In this document: positions 62,684-64,000 of the stretch, one piece after another
Layout: every line of letters begins with the position of its first letter
Numbering within the stretch: position 1 is the stretch's first letter
Source of the DNA: Sphingobacterium spiritivorum ATCC 33861
GTDB taxonomy: Bacteria > Bacteroidota > Bacteroidia > Sphingobacteriales > Sphingobacteriaceae
Direction of reading: 5' to 3'
DNA length: 64,000 nt
Assembly (NCBI RefSeq): GCF_000143765.1
Contig: NZ_GL379770.1
Coordinates: forward strand, 1,638,903 to 1,702,902
The notes under the pieces: generated by a model
What the model saw: only the letters and a program-made list of their open reading frames with translations
Told to the model about the DNA's origin: nothing
Databases searched by the model: none
Position numbers and translations under genes: made by a program

Positions 62684-62711
62684 AGCTGTTTGATTTTTGG
62701 GGACACTTACA
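62684..62711 (-). repeat. Right terminal inverted repeat of the IS
   Basis: On the minus strand it reads TGTAAGTGTCCCCA and ends ACAGCT, matching the left end with one gap and a few mismatches. Confidence 0.8.
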
Positions 62712-62926
62712 CATCCTGATCCAAATATTCATTTTTCAATTGGCTGACCATAGCTACAGCATCTTCTTTGGTATACTTGAATCCTCCCTCGATTTCCTCA
62801 ACAGCCATCCCATCCGGGTCAACAAACCGAATTGGATTGTTAATAGTGTAGTTATATGGAGACCATCGTCTGTATTGTTCCGTCAACGGATCCACCACCA
62901 CATTCCATCTTCCAACCACTGGATCA

Positions 62927-62942
62927 TCCGCCAATAGGCGGA
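62927..62942. repeat. Short palindrome inserted in the RHS pseudogene (copy 1)
   Basis: TCCGCC-AATA-GGCGGA, a perfect 6-bp-arm palindrome inside extra DNA that separates the DYGAR and DPVVGRW blocks of the RHS core. Confidence 0.7.
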
Positions 62943-63072
62943 CAGGTGTCATCTGGCTCCATAGTCCAGTTGTCCTCCTACCTCCTTTTGTTTCTTTTTG
63001 CCAACACTTGTCAGCCCACTGGCTGATAAAGATACTTACTATTTCCATATACAGGATTTGGGGATTTTTGTA

Positions 63073-63090
63073 ATCCGCCAGCTAGCGGAT
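63073..63090. repeat. Short palindrome inserted in the RHS pseudogene (copy 2)
   Basis: ATCCGC-CAGCTA-GCGGAT, related to copy 1 by sharing TCCGC and GCGGA arms, placed just after the DDYYP codons where intact RHS genes continue with a short FGL-type stretch. Confidence 0.65.
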
Positions 63091-63203
63091 AGTAATCATC
63101 TCTTTCCAGTACTTCTATAGCATTCGTATTCCGGTATAACTGTATCTCTTATAACTTATTTAATAATAATTGGTTATACGTTTCTCATCAACAAGAGTTT
63201 GTT

Positions 63204-63635
63204 TTAATCGAATCTATCTGTTTTAAACGGATTGAATGCATCTGGTATTTCATTAGAAATATTAGAATAAATATCCCAAAAATCAGAGGAATACATCTCA
63301 GTATCAAAATAAAGAGAATCATTTAGATAAATTTGAGTTCTGGTATAGCTTTTTGCTCTTTCAATTTTCTTTTCTTTGAGTTCTTCAAGTTTTTTAAAAA
63401 AAATGCTACTGTTTTTTATATAAAACTTCACACTATCTGTCGTAGACTCGGCAAAAAAACTATCTTCATCTATAGAGTTTCCTCTTCCAGTTTTAGCCTG
63501 AGCATACCCTGATTCATCAAATGATAATTCAATATAATCAAAACCAATTCTATAAATTACACGAGCTTTCTTTGTAGAGTGATCCGATAAACAACCAGAT
63601 ATACATAACAATAAAAGTATATATATATATTTCAT
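63204..63635 (-). CDS. Lipoprotein, candidate immunity protein of the HExxH toxin tip
   Basis: 143 residues, lipobox CISGC with Cys15. The mature protein is beta-rich then helical (VIYRIGFDYIELSFDESG, KKLEELKEKKIERAKSYT, IPDAFNPFKTDRFD). No family recognised. Its start overlaps the stop of the upstream HExxH gene (ATGA), the typical arrangement of a polymorphic toxin and its immunity protein; a periplasmic-facing lipoprotein would fit a secreted toxin. Inference from context. Confidence 0.6.
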   Translation of the reverse strand: MKYIYILLLLCISGCLSDHSTKKARVIYRIGFDYIELSFDESGYAQAKTGRGNSIDEDSFFAESTTDSVKFYIKNSSIFFKKLEELKEKKIERAKSYTRTQIYLNDSLYFDTEMYSSDFWDIYSNISNEIPDAFNPFKTDRFD

Positions 63636-63952
63636 CTTTTAACTTGATAAGATTTTAAATAATTTGCTTTAGGCCGCAAACCTTGCTCGAACCTTAAAGT
63701 ATTCTCTGATGGATATCTATATCTCGGATAAACTTTAGATTGTGCTCCCCCACGAAAAACAGTAGCTTCCTCAGGATCGACTTTTTCTATGCGAACCACT
63801 CCTTTATCATCGGTATAAACAATAGATTGATTGTTTTTATCCCCAGGTACAGCTTCGCCATTCATTTGTCTTAAAGAATGTAAAAATTCATGATTCATTA
63901 ATTCATTAGTATTATTTACTGATTCTTCATTTATCCTACCATTATCAGACAA
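63632..63952 (-). pseudogene. Metallopeptidase-like toxin tip (HExxH), 5' end missing
   Basis: 106 codons from a TTG, preceded by in-frame stops, with another frame (QGVQSNN) open just upstream, which suggests a frameshift or a gene cut off by the window end. The zinc motif is H21-E-F-L-H25 (LMNHEFLHSLRQMNGE), with the acidic VDPEEATVFRGG and a final basic RPKANYLKSYQVKR. This looks like the metallopeptidase (M91/NleD-like) tip of RHS-type toxins. It overlaps the lipoprotein gene by 4 bases. Confidence 0.6.
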
Positions 63953-64000
63953 TTATTACTTTGTACACCTTGTAATCTTTGATATATAATTACCAAGGTT

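Larger units (their letters stand above)
61494..62711 (-). mobile_element. IS3-family insertion sequence, 1218 bp, probably defective
   Basis: Bounded by imperfect terminal inverted repeats of about 27 bp (61494-61520 and 62684-62711), both starting TGTAAGT when read inward. Two overlapping-frame genes, orfA and orfB, on the minus strand have IS3-family motifs (helix-turn-helix then DDE). orfB has a 1-nt frameshift, so transposition is probably disabled. The left flank (TAA) and right flank (CAT) show no 3-5-bp target duplication. Confidence 0.85.
62712..63152 (-). pseudogene. RHS repeat-associated core pseudogene, truncated by the IS
   Basis: Decayed C-terminal part of an RHS/YD-type polymorphic toxin. 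Pieces lie in different frames: NAIEVLERDDYYP and GNSKYLYQ, then [15 protein letters not shown], then [10 protein letters not shown] and [17 protein letters not shown] with [16 protein letters not shown], the hallmark of RHS cores. The last frame runs to 62712 and ends in a stop supplied by the IS. Two short palindromes at 62927-62942 and 63073-63090 break the frame where the intact family reads on. There is no upstream RHS gene left; 63153-63203 holds nothing recognisable. Confidence 0.82.

Noticed and set aside
61494..62711. Complete active IS element
   Set aside because: orfB is interrupted by a frame change that a single base would repair, and no target duplication flanks the element.

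Overview
This window is a piece of chromosome from a member of the Bacteroidota, most likely a Sphingobacterium-like member of the Sphingobacteriaceae. The evidence is the family set (GLPGLI proteins, DUF4294, DUF6660, a fused CusA-CusC pump, a PNGase F-type glycoamidase, bacillithiol deacetylase BshB1), the repeated use of the Bacteroidota -7 promoter element TAnnTTTG, and weak ribosome binding sites. No rRNA, tRNA or CRISPR array was seen.

Region by region. 0-9 kb: a two-domain PNGase F homologue, then housekeeping genes (ychF, a Rieske protein, a START-like protein, gpsA, hemF and a catalytic/non-catalytic M16 peptidase pair). 8.9-9.3 kb: an array of about 91-bp tandem units, each an imperfect inverted repeat, lying between convergent genes. 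9.3-17.7 kb: a minus-strand run (exonuclease/GIY-YIG fusion, tcdA, a TatD-like gene, pabB-like, purA, fur family, rel/spoT). 17.9-24 kb: DUF4294, glutathione peroxidase, bshB1, dgkA, and an outer-membrane barrel protein overlapped by a GLPGLI gene. 24-27.6 kb: phosphate uptake, pstSCAB. 27.7-34.1 kb: a compact sulfate assimilation operon: sulfite reductase with a C-terminal HEPN-like domain, two siroheme synthesis enzymes, cysH, cysD and cysN.

34.2-38.3 kb is a visibly A+T-richer island holding the most interesting content: a three-gene, tightly coupled cassette of a DUF262 (ParB/GmrSD-N-like) protein, a DUF3696-like AAA ATPase, and a protein whose last ~60 residues match the colicin E3 rRNase domain, including counterparts of all four catalytic residues (D206, H209, E213, R242). 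I read this as a candidate anti-phage or abortive-infection system with an rRNase effector. I know of no described system with this composition, but could not search.

38.4-48.7 kb: small secreted or membrane proteins, a Tat-signal threonine aldolase-like enzyme, an Lrp regulator divergent from an MFS exporter, a string of small accessory genes, then DUF763 and endonuclease V. 48.8-54.9 kb: a heavy-metal efflux operon (DUF6660, CusA-CusC fusion, CusB). 55-60.7 kb: a small conserved protein, a zinc-ligand-less sirtuin beside a GH29 fucosidase, rnhA, trxB and an exonuclease. The fucosidase and the PNGase F homologue suggest glycoprotein glycan scavenging.

60.9-64 kb is a decaying polymorphic-toxin (RHS) locus: a DUF6896 putative immunity gene, an IS3-family element with a frameshifted transposase, an RHS-core pseudogene carrying two short palindromic insertions, and an HExxH toxin tip that overlaps a lipoprotein gene that may be its immunity partner.
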